Notes: generated by a model not told the origin, from the letters alone. A DNA stretch of 64,000 nt from an uncultured Oscillospiraceae bacterium (GCA_949841355.1 CATKZP010000009.1:45020-109019), one strand, 5' to 3'. Positions 1 through 9,020 are shown, counted from the stretch's first letter. A program made the numbers and translations.

Positions 1-62
1 AAATTGCAACGGGGGCCGTCCACAAAACCTGCGGGCTTTTTGAGGAATTTATATCCTGTTCA

Positions 63-91
63 TTGATTTTTAAAGGGATTTGGTGTAAACT
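63..91 (+). promoter_or_regulatory. Candidate sigma-A promoter for punA-mtaD
   Basis: TTGATT at 63-68 and TAAACT at 86-91 are separated by 17 bp and lie 40 bp before the punA start. The match is moderate. The bases before it (1-62) hold nothing I can support. Confidence 0.4.
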
Positions 92-131
92 ATATTGATT
101 CAATAAAAATATAACATGGGAGGGTGCGGCT

Positions 132-956
132 ATGGCGTACACATTTGAGCAATACCGGCAGAGCGCTGATTACATCAGGGAAAAAATTGGGGGATTTATC
201 CCCAAAGTTGCCATGGTGCTGGGCTCCGGCCTGGGCTTTTTGGGCGACGTGGTGGAAAATCCCGTGGCCATCCCCTACGGCGATATCCCCCACTTCAAGG
301 CGTCCACCGCTCCCGGACACAAGGGGCAGCTGGTATTCGGCGCCCTGGCGGGGCGGCCCGTGGCCGTCATGCAGGGCCGGATGCACCATTACGAGGGCTA
401 CGGCTACGACGAGGTATCCTATGCCGTGCGCGTGCTGCGGCTGCTGGGGTGCGATACGCTCATCGTCACCAACGCCGCCGGGTGCGTGCGCACCGACTGG
501 CAGGCGGGGGATCTGATGCTCATTACCGACCAGATCAAGCTGTTCTCCGAATCCCCTCTGCGGGGGGCCAACATCCCCGAGTTCGGCGTGCGCTTCCCCG
601 ACGCGTCCCACCTCTACACCGCCCGGCTCCAGGGCGTGGCCCGGAAGGCGGCGGCGGAGCTGTCCATCCCCCTGCGGGAGGGCGTGTATTTCTACTGCTA
701 CGGGCCCCAGTACGAGACGCCCGCCGAGGTGCGGGCCGCCCGGATTCTGGGGGGCGACGCGGTGGGCATGTCCACCGCTCCCGAGGTCATTGTGGCCGGG
801 CACTGCGGCATGGAGGTGCTGGGCTTCACCCTGCTGAGCAATATGGCGGCGGGCATTCTGGACCAGCCTCTCAGCGAGCAGGAGGTGCTGGACGCCGCTG
901 CGGCCGCCCGGGATAAGTTCTCCCGGCTGGTGCTGGGCTGCCTGGAAAAGCTGTAA
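132..956 (+). CDS. punA: Purine-nucleoside phosphorylase (low-molecular-mass, trimeric type)
   Basis: This cytosolic enzyme cleaves inosine, guanosine and deoxy forms with phosphate to give the free base and (deoxy)ribose-1-phosphate, for purine salvage. The 274-residue length fits the trimeric family. Visible motifs are GSGLG (31-35, phosphate site), GRMHHYEGY (82-90), TNAAG (113-117), GPQYET (191-196) and MSTAPEV (213-219). Asn237 in LLSNMAAG sits where the family has the Asn that favours 6-oxopurines. A GGGAGGG ribosome site at 118-124 supports the ATG at 132. The next gene begins 16 bp downstream and encodes an MTA/SAH deaminase, so the pair probably works together: deamination to an inosine-type nucleoside, then phosphorolysis. 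Confidence 0.95.
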   Translation: MAYTFEQYRQSADYIREKIGGFIPKVAMVLGSGLGFLGDVVENPVAIPYGDIPHFKASTAPGHKGQLVFGALAGRPVAVMQGRMHHYEGYGYDEVSYAVRVLRLLGCDTLIVTNAAGCVRTDWQAGDLMLITDQIKLFSESPLRGANIPEFGVRFPDASHLYTARLQGVARKAAAELSIPLREGVYFYCYGPQYETPAEVRAARILGGDAVGMSTAPEVIVAGHCGMEVLGFTLLSNMAAGILDQPLSEQEVLDAAAAARDKFSRLVLGCLEKL

Positions 957-972
957 AGGGAGGCCGTTTGTC

Positions 973-2274
973 ATGACCACGCTGTTTACCAACGTCACCG
1001 CGCTGCGGATGGACGAGGACTTTACCACCCTGCGCCAGGGCTTTGTGGCGGTGGACGGGACCCATATCTCCTATGTGGGCCCTGACCACCCCCAGGGGAC
1101 GTTTGACCAGACCATCGACTGCACGGGCAAGGTGATGATGCCCGGATTTGTCAACTGCCACACCCATATCCCCATGACCCTCATGCGGGGCTACGGCGGG
1201 GGACACGACTTGCAGAGCTGGCTCCAGGACTTCATCTTTCCCGCCGAGGACAGGTGGGACGACCGCTCCCTGGCCGCCGCCACAGGGCTGGGGCTGGCGG
1301 AGATGATCGCCTCCGGCGTCACCTGCATTGCCGACATGTATATGCGTCCCGGGGTGATCGCCCGGCAGGCGCTGGACGCCGGCATCTCCGCCAACCTGTC
1401 GGTGGGCGCGGTGTATTTCGGCAGGCCGGAGGACTTCTCCCCGGACACGTGCGAGGACTGCGAGAACCATGTCCGGCTGTACGAGGACTGGCACAACGCC
1501 GGGGACGGCCAGATCCAGGTGGACGCCTCCATTCACGCGGAGTACACCTCCTGCGCCCCGGCGTGGGAGTGGGTGGCCGGTTTTGCCCAGCGGCACGGGC
1601 TGGGCATGCACGTGCACATCTCCGAGACCCAAAAGGAGCACGAGGAGTGCTTGAACAAATACGGCAGCACCCCCATCCAGCTGCTCAACCGGTACGGGGT
1701 GTGGGACACCCGGGCCATCGCCGCCCACTGCGTCTACACCACCCCCGAGGACTGGGCCCTCATGGTCCAAAAGGGCGTGTCCTGCGTCCACAACCCCTAT
1801 TCCAACCTGAAGCTGGGCTCCGGCGTGGCCCCCATCCCCGCCATGGGGCGGGCCGGGGTGAATGTGGCCCTGGGCACCGACGGGGTGAGCTCCCACAACA
1901 GCGTGGACATGTTTGCCGACATGAAGCTGGCCGCTATCCTCCACAACGGCGTGGGGCGCGATCCCATGGCCGTCACCGCCCGCCAGGCGCTGGAGATGGC
2001 CACCGTCAACGGGGCCCGCGCCCTGGGCCGGAACACCGGGCGCATCGAGGCCGGGCGGATTGCCGACCTCATTCTGGTGGACTTTACCGCCCCCAACCTC
2101 ACCCCCTGCCACGACGAGGCGGAAAATCTGGTGTACGCCGCCCACGGCTCCAACGTGGCAATGAATATGGCGCGGGGCCGCGTCATATACCAAAACGGGG
2201 CGTTTTTGACGCTGGACCTGGACAGGATCAAGGCTGAGGTCCGGCAGTACGCCCTGCCCCTGATTTTCGGCTGA
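973..2274 (+). CDS. mtaD: Amidohydrolase, 5'-methylthioadenosine/S-adenosylhomocysteine deaminase type
   Basis: The 433-residue protein is a metal-dependent amidohydrolase of the MtaD/SAH-deaminase group. It is expected to deaminate adenine nucleosides such as methylthioadenosine or S-adenosylhomocysteine to the inosine form. The metal-binding HTH is at residues 63-65, followed by the HVHISETQKEHEE strand, an AAHC histidine, and GTDGVSSHNSVDM carrying the metal-ligand Asp. The N-terminal 55 residues form the usual small beta-sandwich. It lies 16 bp after punA and 19 bp before the flippase, on one strand, so co-transcription is likely. Exact substrate (MTA, SAH or a related nucleoside) cannot be read from sequence; guanine or chlorohydrolase-like relatives remain possible. 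Confidence 0.9.
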   Translation: MTTLFTNVTALRMDEDFTTLRQGFVAVDGTHISYVGPDHPQGTFDQTIDCTGKVMMPGFVNCHTHIPMTLMRGYGGGHDLQSWLQDFIFPAEDRWDDRSLAAATGLGLAEMIASGVTCIADMYMRPGVIARQALDAGISANLSVGAVYFGRPEDFSPDTCEDCENHVRLYEDWHNAGDGQIQVDASIHAEYTSCAPAWEWVAGFAQRHGLGMHVHISETQKEHEECLNKYGSTPIQLLNRYGVWDTRAIAAHCVYTTPEDWALMVQKGVSCVHNPYSNLKLGSGVAPIPAMGRAGVNVALGTDGVSSHNSVDMFADMKLAAILHNGVGRDPMAVTARQALEMATVNGARALGRNTGRIEAGRIADLILVDFTAPNLTPCHDEAENLVYAAHGSNVAMNMARGRVIYQNGAFLTLDLDRIKAEVRQYALPLIFG

Positions 2275-2293
2275 CGGGAAAGGGTTTGAGGAT

Positions 2294-3964
2294 ATGTCTG
2301 CTTCCACCCCAAAAAAGAATTCCTTCTTCGGCGGCGCCGCCATTCTGACGGCCAGCGTCATCGTGGTCAAGCTCATCGGGGCGCTGTACAAGATCCCCCT
2401 GGGCGGCATTTTGTCCGACGCGGGCTTCGCGGATTTCAACACCGCCTATAATATCTACTCCCTGCTCATCATCATCTCCACCGGCGGCCTGCCGGTGGCC
2501 CTGTCCAAGATGGTGTCGGAGGCCAATGCCGTGGGCCGGGGGAACCAGGTGAAAAAGGTGTTTTCCCTGGCCCTGGCCACCTTCTGCGTGCTGGGCACCA
2601 TCAGCTTCTGCATCATGGCCTTCTTCCCCCACCAGCTGGCCGAGCTGATGCGGGACAGCCACGCGGCCTACAGCATTCTGGCCCTGGCCCCGGCGGTGTT
2701 TTTCATCTGCCCGCTGTCCGCCTTCCGAGGGTACTTCCAGGGCCACGCCCTGATGACCCCCACCGCCGTGTCCCAGGTCATCGAGGCCCTTTGCAAGCTG
2801 GCCGTGGGCCTGGTCCTGGCCTCCCTGTTCATCAAGCAGGACTTGGGGGAGTCGGTGGCCGCCGCCGGGGCCATCCTGGGGGTGTCGGTGGGCTGTATGC
2901 TGGGGGCGCTGTACGTGTACTTCTGCTACCGGGGCCACGTGCGCACCCTGCCGGACAGCCATGACGAGCCGGAGGACAGCCGCTCCATCCTGATTACCCT
3001 GGCCAAGCTGGCCATCCCCATCACCTTGAGCTCCTCCGTCATCGCGCTGACCAACATACTGGACACCAGCATCATGCTGGGCCGCCTTCAGGACGCGCTG
3101 AAGCTCACGGAGGACGCCGCCCGGGATATGAAGGGGATGTACGATAAGGCCCTCACCCTCTACAACCTGCCCGCCTCCTTCATGGTTCCGCTGACGGCCA
3201 GCGTCATCCCCCACGTGTCCGCCGCGCTGAAGGTGAAGCGCCGCCGCCAGGCCGCTCAGATCAGCGAGACCACCCTGCGCACCACCGCGCTGCTGTCCAT
3301 TCCGGCGGGGGTGGGGCTGTTCGTGCTGGGCGAGCCCATCATCCGCCTGCTCTATCCGTCCACCGACGTGGCGCTGGCGGGGTGGATGCTGTCGGTGCTG
3401 GGCATCGCGTCCATCTCGGTGTGCTTCATGCTGGTGAGCAATTCCATCCTTCAGGCCCACCAGATGGTGGCCCTGCCCATGGCCACCACCGTCATCGGCT
3501 GCGGGATGAAGCTGGTGGTGGGCTATGTGCTCATCGGCAATCCGGCCATCGGCATCCGGGGCGGCGCCATCTCCACCGTGGCCTGCTTCTGGATCATCGC
3601 CCTGCTGGACATGTTCATCATCCGGCGCACCCTGCCCCGGTCGCTGAGCCTGGCCCGGGTGTTCGTCAAGCCCGTGGGGGCCGCCGCCGCCATGGGGGCG
3701 TCCGCCTGGGCGGTGAACGGGCTGGTGTCCAAGGCGTTTCTGGCGCTGAAGCTCTTTGTGACGGAGACGCAGGAGCTTCTGCCGGACGGCGCCGCCGCGG
3801 TGGAGCTCAGCCGCACCGGCGTGGCGCTGAGCGTGTTCGCCGCCATCGGCGTGGCGGTGGTGGTCTACTTTGGCCTCATCGTCTTTACCCGCGCCATCTC
3901 CAAGGACGACCTGTCCCTTATCCCCAAAGGGGAGAAATTGGCCCGCATCCTCCGGGTGGAGTGA
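2294..3964 (+). CDS. Polysaccharide/lipid II-type flippase of the SpoVB-YabM (MOP) family
   Basis: This 556-residue integral membrane protein has about 14 hydrophobic segments spread over its length and belongs to the MOP exporter superfamily branch containing SpoVB, YabM and MurJ. Members flip undecaprenyl-linked peptidoglycan or polysaccharide precursors across the cytoplasmic membrane. The N-terminus (FFGGAAILTASVIVVKLIGALYKIPLG) is the typical first helix of SpoVB-like proteins. The gene is followed by mazG, HU and rqcP, the same order as the yabM-mazG-rqcP locus of Bacillus, which favours a YabM-like assignment over a sporulation-specific SpoVB. Start ATG 2294 follows a GAGGAT-type site. 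Confidence 0.88.
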   Translation: MSASTPKKNSFFGGAAILTASVIVVKLIGALYKIPLGGILSDAGFADFNTAYNIYSLLIIISTGGLPVALSKMVSEANAVGRGNQVKKVFSLALATFCVLGTISFCIMAFFPHQLAELMRDSHAAYSILALAPAVFFICPLSAFRGYFQGHALMTPTAVSQVIEALCKLAVGLVLASLFIKQDLGESVAAAGAILGVSVGCMLGALYVYFCYRGHVRTLPDSHDEPEDSRSILITLAKLAIPITLSSSVIALTNILDTSIMLGRLQDALKLTEDAARDMKGMYDKALTLYNLPASFMVPLTASVIPHVSAALKVKRRRQAAQISETTLRTTALLSIPAGVGLFVLGEPIIRLLYPSTDVALAGWMLSVLGIASISVCFMLVSNSILQAHQMVALPMATTVIGCGMKLVVGYVLIGNPAIGIRGGAISTVACFWIIALLDMFIIRRTLPRSLSLARVFVKPVGAAAAMGASAWAVNGLVSKAFLALKLFVTETQELLPDGAAAVELSRTGVALSVFAAIGVAVVVYFGLIVFTRAISKDDLSLIPKGEKLARILRVE

Positions 3965-4033
3965 AGGGCTCATGGAATTTTATTGTAAAAAAACGCAGGG
4001 GTGCGGAAAAACTCTTGCAATTGAGGTGATAGT

Positions 4034-4837
4034 GTGATAAATTGGTCGGAGAAAAAATCCTATGACTGCCGGGATCTGGTGGAGATTGTGCGCATTCTGC
4101 GCCATCCCGGCGGCTGTCCCTGGGATCAGGAGCAGACCCACGCCTCCATTCGCCGCAATCTGTTGGAGGAGGCGTACGAGGCGGCGGAGGCCATTGACCG
4201 GGACGACTTGGCCGGCCTGCGGGAGGAGCTGGGGGACGTGCTGCTCCAGGTCTATTTCCACGCCTCCATTGAGGAGGACGCGGGGCGCTTTACTCTGGAC
4301 GATGTGGCGGACGGGGTGTGTAAAAAATTGATCTACCGCCACCCGCACGTGTTTGGAGAAGTAAATGTTCGTTCCACCCAGGAGGTGCTCTCCAACTGGG
4401 AGGAGCTGAAAAAGAAGGAGAAGCACCAGGCCACCCGCGCCGACGAGCTGGACGCGGTGGCCCGCACCCTGCCCGCTCTGTGGCGGGCGGAAAAGGTGCA
4501 GAAGAAGGCGGTGCGCGCCGGGGCCCCGTGGGGCGGCTGGGACGCCGCCATGGACAAGCTGGCCGAGGAGCTGGGGGAGGTCAAGGCCGCGGCCGCGGGG
4601 GAGGGCGATCTGAGCGAGGAGCTGGGCGACCTGCTGTTCGTCACGGTATGCGCCTGCGCCGCGGCGGGGGTGGACCCGGAGCAGGCCCTCCATGCCAACA
4701 TTGACAAGGACATCGCCCGCTTCCGCCGGGTGGAGGAGCTGGCCGCCGGCCAGGGAAAGACCACGGACAAGCTCTCCCGGGAGGAATTTATGGACCTGTG
4801 GACCCAGGCCAAGGCCCAGCTGAAGCAGTCCCATTGA
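4034..4837 (+). CDS. mazG: Nucleoside triphosphate pyrophosphohydrolase MazG
   Basis: The 267-residue protein hydrolyses (d)NTPs to the monophosphate and pyrophosphate, limiting misincorporation and ppGpp-linked stress. It shows the standard duplicated MazG fold. The first repeat has GGCPWDQEQTHASIRRNLLEEAYE with the metal-binding EExxE (near residues 45-49) and a downstream ELGD. The second repeat has GGWDAAMDKLAEELGEVKAA with another ELGD. The start is a GTG at 4034 with GAGGTGA at 4023-4029. It sits between the flippase and HU, a conserved Firmicute neighbourhood. Confidence 0.93.
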   Translation: MINWSEKKSYDCRDLVEIVRILRHPGGCPWDQEQTHASIRRNLLEEAYEAAEAIDRDDLAGLREELGDVLLQVYFHASIEEDAGRFTLDDVADGVCKKLIYRHPHVFGEVNVRSTQEVLSNWEELKKKEKHQATRADELDAVARTLPALWRAEKVQKKAVRAGAPWGGWDAAMDKLAEELGEVKAAAAGEGDLSEELGDLLFVTVCACAAAGVDPEQALHANIDKDIARFRRVEELAAGQGKTTDKLSREEFMDLWTQAKAQLKQSH

Positions 4838-4923
4838 GAAAGGCTTACTGCGCCACGCCGCGCTTTAAGTGATATACGCGGCGCTGCCGCAAAAGAAATT
4901 TGACTTTCAGGAGGAATATCAAC

Positions 4924-5199
4924 ATGAATAAAACCGAATTGATTGCCGCTGTGGCGGAAAAGACCGGCCTGTCCAAGAAGGACAGCGACGCCGCCGTAGC
5001 CGCCATGGTGGACGTAATCACCGAGTCCCTGGTGCAGGGCGAGAAGGTGCAGCTGGTGGGCTTTGGCTCCTTCGAGGTGAAGAGCCGCTCCGCCCGCATG
5101 GGCCGCAACCCCCACACCAAGGAGCAGATTGAGATTCCCGCCTCTAAGGTGCCCGTGTTCAAGGCCGGCAAGGCGCTGAAGGATACGGTGGCGCAGTAA
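4924..5199 (+). CDS. hup: DNA-binding protein HU
   Basis: This 91-residue histone-like protein bends and compacts DNA as a dimer. The whole family signature is present: [20 protein letters not shown] at the N-terminus, then [18 protein letters not shown] and the PAFKAGK-equivalent [12 protein letters not shown] place the start at ATG 4924, not the in-frame codon at 4900, because AGGAGGA lies just before 4924 and HU begins with MNKTEL. A hairpin at 5210-5235 follows, so HU may be partly uncoupled from rqcP. Confidence 0.96.
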   Translation: MNKTELIAAVAEKTGLSKKDSDAAVAAMVDVITESLVQGEKVQLVGFGSFEVKSRSARMGRNPHTKEQIEIPASKVPVFKAGKALKDTVAQ

Positions 5200-5209
5200 T
5201 CAACCGGCC

Positions 5210-5235
5210 ATTCCCACCCCCCGCGGGGTGGGAAT
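5210..5235 (+). terminator. Hairpin after hup, probable attenuating terminator
   Basis: An 11-bp stem (ATTCCCACCCC / GGGGTGGGAAT) with loop CCGC is followed by CCTGTTTTGG. The T-run is short, so partial read-through into rqcP is likely. Confidence 0.55.
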
Positions 5236-5255
5236 CCTGTTTTGGAGGGCTGTTT

Positions 5256-5495
5256 ATGAGGTTGGACAAATGGCTGAAGGTGTCCCGGCTCATCAAGCGC
5301 CGGGCGGTGGCCAACGAGGCCTGCGATGCCGGGCGGGTGAGCGCCAACGGACGGCCGGTGAAGGCGTCCTACGACGTAACGCCGGGGGACGTGCTGGAGC
5401 TGAAGTTTGGCGAAAAGCTCATCCGGGTGGAGGTGCTCTCTGTGGCCGACATTGTGGGCAAGGCCGGGGCGGAGGCCATGTACCGCCAGCTGTAA
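5256..5495 (+). CDS. rqcP: S4-domain RNA-binding protein, RqcP/YabO type
   Basis: The 79-residue protein is a single S4 domain: MRLDKWLKVSRLIKRRAVA at the start and AGRVSANGRPVKASYDVTPGD in the core, followed by the beta strand ELKFGEKLIRVEVL. RqcP binds stalled 50S subunits carrying peptidyl-tRNA and helps RqcH add poly-alanine tails in ribosome quality control. HslR of E. coli has a similar fold, but the mazG-linked location is that of Bacillus yabO (rqcP). GGAGGG lies a few bases before ATG 5256. Confidence 0.88.
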   Translation: MRLDKWLKVSRLIKRRAVANEACDAGRVSANGRPVKASYDVTPGDVLELKFGEKLIRVEVLSVADIVGKAGAEAMYRQL

Positions 5496-5503
5496 CAGAT
5501 GCG

Positions 5504-5538
5504 AAACGCGCCGGGGACTGTCAGTCCCCGGCGCGTTT
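5504..5538. terminator. Bidirectional terminator between rqcP and the membrane protein gene
   Basis: A near-perfect palindrome with 17-bp arms (5504-5520 and 5522-5538) ends in AAA/TTT on both sides. It sits between convergent genes that stop at 5495 and 5541. Confidence 0.75.
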
Positions 5539-5540
5539 GA

Positions 5541-5873
5541 TTACCAGACGGCCATTCCGATCACCAGCAGGATGGCTATGGCCCCCCGGACGAGGTGGTG
5601 GGACAGGTGGAAACTGCCGGACCGTTTGCCGTTAAGGTAGGCTGCGGCACATATCAGCAGCCCGCCGGGGGCGGCGGACAAGGCGTCCACCCAGCCCATG
5701 GGATGCGCTCCGACCAGGTGGGAGATAGCGGCGCAGGCCACGGCGATCCCGCCGCAGGCCATCATCACGGTGCTGCCCCGGACGGCGGGGTCTTTTGATT
5801 TGAACTGGGCCGCCGCCGCGATGATGTGCAGCAGCCCGAATAAAATGGCGAAAATGCTGATAACGATGCGCAT
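5541..5873 (-). CDS. Small integral membrane protein of unknown function
   Basis: This 110-residue protein has four hydrophobic stretches: residues 1-22 (MRIVISIFAILFGLLHIIAAAA), about 37-55, about 62-82 and about 90-110. It therefore looks like a four-helix membrane protein. I do not recognise the family and see no catalytic motif. I chose the ATG at 5873 over 5879 because AAGGGG lies 7 bp before 5873 but overlaps 5879. The gene starts 13 bp after the pcrA stop on the same strand and may be co-transcribed with it. Confidence 0.65.
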   Translation of the reverse strand: MRIVISIFAILFGLLHIIAAAAQFKSKDPAVRGSTVMMACGGIAVACAAISHLVGAHPMGWVDALSAAPGGLLICAAAYLNGKRSGSFHLSHHLVRGAIAILLVIGMAVW

Positions 5874-5885
5874 TGCCATTCCCCT

Positions 5886-8384
5886 TTACAATTTTTTCAT
5901 GTGCTGGGCGGTGAATTTCAGCATCAGGCGCTTGGTGCCCACCCCGTCGAAGGCGATCTCCAGCAGGGTGTCCCCCCCCACCCTCTGGGTGGAGAGCACC
6001 ATCCCCCGGCCAAAGGCTTTGTGCTCCAGCATATCCCCCTTGCGGTAGTCGGGCAGGGCGGCGCTGGGCGCGGGGGCGGCGGACTGGAACACGGGCCGGG
6101 CGGGCGTGGGCTTCTGGGGCCGGGGCGGGGCGTAGGAGGTACGGCGCTGGGCGCCATAGGCGCTCTGGGGGGCGACGGAGCCCTGGCGGTAGGGCTCCCG
6201 GTGGGTGGACACCCGGGGGGTCTGGTCGAACTCGTCCCAGTCTCCGCCCGTGGGGGTGGGGTCCAGGTAGGACCGGCCCGACTGGTCCAGCAGCTCCGCC
6301 GGGATCTCCCCGGCGAACCGGGAGGGCCGGTTGGTGCTGGTGCGGCCAAAGAGCATACGCTGCCCCGCGCAGGTGAGATACAGCCTCTGTTTGGCCCGGG
6401 TGAGGGCCACATAGCACAGCCGCCGTTCCTCCTCCATCTCCTCCGCCTCTCCGATGGCCCGGATGCCGGGGAAGATGCCCTCCTCCATGCCCACCACGAA
6501 CACCGTGGGGAACTCCAGCCCCTTGGCGGAGTGCATGGTCATCATCACCACCGCGTCCTCGTCGGGGTCGTGGCTGTCCAGGTCGGTATACAGGGCGATC
6601 TCGTCCAGAAAGCCCGCCAGGGAGGGCTCCCCCTCGGCGTTTTCCAGGTAGCCATTGATGGAGGTGAGCAGCTCCCGCACGTTTTCCAGCCGGGTGCGGC
6701 TCTCGACGTCGTTTTTGGCCTGGAGCATGGCGGCGTAGCCGGTGCGGGCCACCACCTCCTCGTAGAAGTCGGGCAGGTCCATGGTGTGGGACAGGGCGGC
6801 GAGCTCGTCCATCATGGCGATGAACTGGCCCAGCCGGGGGGCGGCCTTTTGCAGCTCCGGGTGGGCGGCGGCGTTGGCCGCCACGTTCCACAGGGACGAC
6901 TCGTTGTGCATGGCGATGGCCCGGGCCTTTTCCACCGTGGTCTGGCCGATGCCCCGGGGGGGATTGTTGATGATGCGCGTGAGGCGCAGGTCGTCGGCGT
7001 GGTTGTGGATGGCGCACAGGTAGGCCAGCATGTCCTTCACCTCCGCCCGGTCGAAGAACCGGGTGCCGCCGATGACCTTGTAGGGGATGCCGCTGCGCTT
7101 GAAGGCCACCTCCAGCTGGTTGGACTGGGCGTTCATGCGGTAGAGGATGGCGTGGGTGTTCCACTTCAGCCCCGCCCGGTAGTCGGCCATCAGCTTGTCC
7201 GCCACGAAGCGGGCCTCGTCGTTCTCGTTCATGGCGGTGTAGAGCTGCACCTTGTCCCCGTCCTGCCCCGCGGTCCACAGCTCCTTGCCCTTGCGGCCCT
7301 GGTTGTGGCGGATGACGGCGTTGGCCGCGGCCAGGATATTTTTGGTGGAGCGGTAGTTCTGCTCCAGCCGGATGGTGCGGCAGCCCCTGTACTGGTCCTC
7401 GAAGGAGAGGATGTTCTCAATGGTGGCCCCCCGGAAGCGGTAGATGGACTGGTCGTCGTCCCCCACCACGCAGATGTTCTCCCGGCCGCCGGCCAGCAGG
7501 GAGGCCAGCAGGTATTGCAGGTTGTTGGTGTCCTGGTACTCGTCGATGAGGACGTAGCGGAATTTTTTCTGGTAATATTCCAGCACATCATGGTGCTCCT
7601 GCAAGAGCCGGACGGTGTGCAGGATGATGTCGTCGAAGTCCAGCGCCCCGGCCTCCCACAGGCGTTTTTCGTACTCGGTATACAGCTGGGCGATTTTTTG
7701 CAGCCGGAAGTCGCCGGAGGCATCGCATTCCCGGGCGAAGTCCGCCGCCAGCTGGAGCTTGTCCTTGGCCCGGGAGATCGCGGCCAGCACCGAGCGGGCG
7801 GGGAACTGCTTGTCGTCGAAGCGCAGCTCCTTGATGCAGTCCTTCATCACCCGCTGGGAGTCGTCGGTGTCGTAGATGGTGAAGGAGGAGGGGAAGCCCA
7901 GCTTTTCAATGTCCCGGCGCAGGATGCGCACGCAGGCGGAGTGGAAGGTGGACGCCCACACGTCCCGGGCGGAGGGGCCAAGCATTCTTTCCAGCCGGGC
8001 CTTCAGCTCCCCGGCGGCCTTGTTGGTGAAGGTGATGGCGATGATGGTCCAGGGGGCGGCGGGGTCCAGGGCGCACAGCCGGTCGGCCTGGAGGCGTTTT
8101 TCTTTGTCGGGGTGGGCGGCGTAATCCCGCAGAAAGGTCAGGTCGTCCTCTGTGGCCCACTCGGGCGCCTCCAGGCAGTCCGACCCCCGGCCGTAGCGGA
8201 TGAGGTTGGCCACCCGGTGGATGAGCACGGTGGTCTTGCCCGACCCCGCCCCCGCCAGCAGCAGCAGGGGCCCCTCGGTGGCCAGCACGGCCTTTTGCTG
8301 CTCGGGGTTGAGGGTTTTATAGTTTTGAGCGATGACCTCCCGGCGGAGGCGGCAGAATTCCAGCGTCTGTTCCGGCGTCAGCAT
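5886..8384 (-). CDS. pcrA: ATP-dependent DNA helicase PcrA/UvrD
   Basis: The 832-residue SF1A helicase moves 3' to 5' on single-stranded DNA. It acts in nucleotide excision repair, removes RecA filaments and assists rolling-circle plasmid replication. Motifs in order are: Q-motif LNPEQQKAV; Walker A AGAGSGKT; DEYQDTN (motif II); GDDDQSIYRFRGA (III); LEQNYRST (IV); MTMHSAKGLEFPTVFVVGMEEGIFP (V); and EERRLCYVALTRAKQRLYL (VI). The C-terminal 60 residues (GDMLEHKAFGRGMVLS) form the PcrA-type Tudor-like RNA polymerase-binding domain. The host PcrA matters here because RCR elements such as the one near 57 kb normally borrow it. Confidence 0.97.
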   Translation of the reverse strand: MLTPEQTLEFCRLRREVIAQNYKTLNPEQQKAVLATEGPLLLLAGAGSGKTTVLIHRVANLIRYGRGSDCLEAPEWATEDDLTFLRDYAAHPDKEKRLQADRLCALDPAAPWTIIAITFTNKAAGELKARLERMLGPSARDVWASTFHSACVRILRRDIEKLGFPSSFTIYDTDDSQRVMKDCIKELRFDDKQFPARSVLAAISRAKDKLQLAADFARECDASGDFRLQKIAQLYTEYEKRLWEAGALDFDDIILHTVRLLQEHHDVLEYYQKKFRYVLIDEYQDTNNLQYLLASLLAGGRENICVVGDDDQSIYRFRGATIENILSFEDQYRGCRTIRLEQNYRSTKNILAAANAVIRHNQGRKGKELWTAGQDGDKVQLYTAMNENDEARFVADKLMADYRAGLKWNTHAILYRMNAQSNQLEVAFKRSGIPYKVIGGTRFFDRAEVKDMLAYLCAIHNHADDLRLTRIINNPPRGIGQTTVEKARAIAMHNESSLWNVAANAAAHPELQKAAPRLGQFIAMMDELAALSHTMDLPDFYEEVVARTGYAAMLQAKNDVESRTRLENVRELLTSINGYLENAEGEPSLAGFLDEIALYTDLDSHDPDEDAVVMMTMHSAKGLEFPTVFVVGMEEGIFPGIRAIGEAEEMEEERRLCYVALTRAKQRLYLTCAGQRMLFGRTSTNRPSRFAGEIPAELLDQSGRSYLDPTPTGGDWDEFDQTPRVSTHREPYRQGSVAPQSAYGAQRRTSYAPPRPQKPTPARPVFQSAAPAPSAALPDYRKGDMLEHKAFGRGMVLSTQRVGGDTLLEIAFDGVGTKRLMLKFTAQHMKKL

Positions 8385-8416
8385 ATGTAATCAGATCCCT
8401 TTCGTCAAGTAGAAGC

Positions 8417-8445
8417 ATTATACCAGACCGCGGCGGAAAAGTACA
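8417..8445 (-). promoter_or_regulatory. Candidate sigma-A promoter for pcrA
   Basis: On the minus strand TGTACT (8440-8445), a 17-bp spacer and a perfect TATAAT (8417-8422) lie 33 bp upstream of the pcrA ATG. Confidence 0.6.
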
Positions 8446-8456
8446 GGGGTGTTCTG

Positions 8457-8485
8457 TTGCCAAAGAGGAACCGGCATGATAGAAT
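8457..8485 (+). promoter_or_regulatory. Candidate sigma-A promoter for the GNAT gene
   Basis: TTGCCA (8457-8462) and TAGAAT (8480-8485) are 17 bp apart. A GGGAGG ribosome site follows at 8505-8510. The arrangement is divergent from the pcrA promoter. Confidence 0.6.
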
Positions 8486-8517
8486 GGACGCGAATCAACC
8501 GTATGGGAGGCTTGACT

Positions 8518-8991
8518 ATGGACCAGATATCGCTGTGCGTCATGACGCGGGAGCTCTGTCATCAGCTGTATCAGGGCTGGGAGAACGACCCGGCCATCTA
8601 TATGGATATGGGCCTGTTCTCGCCCTACCGCTACAGTAAAGAGGCGGTAGACCGGTATTTTGACGCAAAGCAGACGCCGGACCGCGTCCTCTTCGCCATT
8701 TTAAAGGACGGCGCGCCGGTGGGGGAGCTGCAATTGAAGCAGATCGACCGGGAGAAAAGGGAGTGCGCTCTCAGCGTCCATATGCAGAACGACGGGGTAA
8801 AGGGCCGGGGCTACGGCACACAGGCGGAGCGGCTGGCCCTTCGGTATGCGTTTGACGTCCTGGATATGGCGGCGGTCAACGCGGACACCGTGATCAAAAA
8901 CACCCGCAGCCAGCACATTCTGGAAAAGCTCGGCTTTCAGCATGTGAGGGACGAGGGGGATTTTCGCTATTATCGCCGCCGTCGGGAATAG
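8518..8991 (+). CDS. GNAT-family N-acetyltransferase
   Basis: The 157-residue protein resembles RimJ/RimL-type GNAT acetyltransferases that move acetyl from acetyl-CoA to an amine. The acetyl-CoA loop is visible as GRGYGTQAERLALRYAF (Q/RxxGxG/A type) and the C-terminal NTRSQHILEKLGFQHVRDEG motif is the standard GNAT beta6-beta7 segment. The acceptor cannot be inferred. I use ATG 8518 rather than the in-frame 8449 because the promoter -10 (8480-8485) lies downstream of 8449 and a GGGAGG site precedes 8518. Confidence 0.88.
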   Translation: MDQISLCVMTRELCHQLYQGWENDPAIYMDMGLFSPYRYSKEAVDRYFDAKQTPDRVLFAILKDGAPVGELQLKQIDREKRECALSVHMQNDGVKGRGYGTQAERLALRYAFDVLDMAAVNADTVIKNTRSQHILEKLGFQHVRDEGDFRYYRRRRE

Positions 8992-8997
8992 GGAGAA

Positions 8998-9020
8998 CGC
9001 CGGGGCCATAGGCCCCGGCG
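8998..9020. terminator. Terminator between the GNAT gene and the ferritin-like gene
   Basis: A 10-bp GC stem (CGCCGGGGCC / GGCCCCGGCG) with loop ATA is followed by CTCTCTTCTTTTCC on the plus strand. It separates two convergent genes. Confidence 0.75.

Noticed and set aside
5901..8390. Plus-strand open frame of 829 codons opposite pcrA
   Set aside because: Antisense shadow of a perfectly conserved helicase, with low-complexity GGVGV-type protein and no ribosome site.
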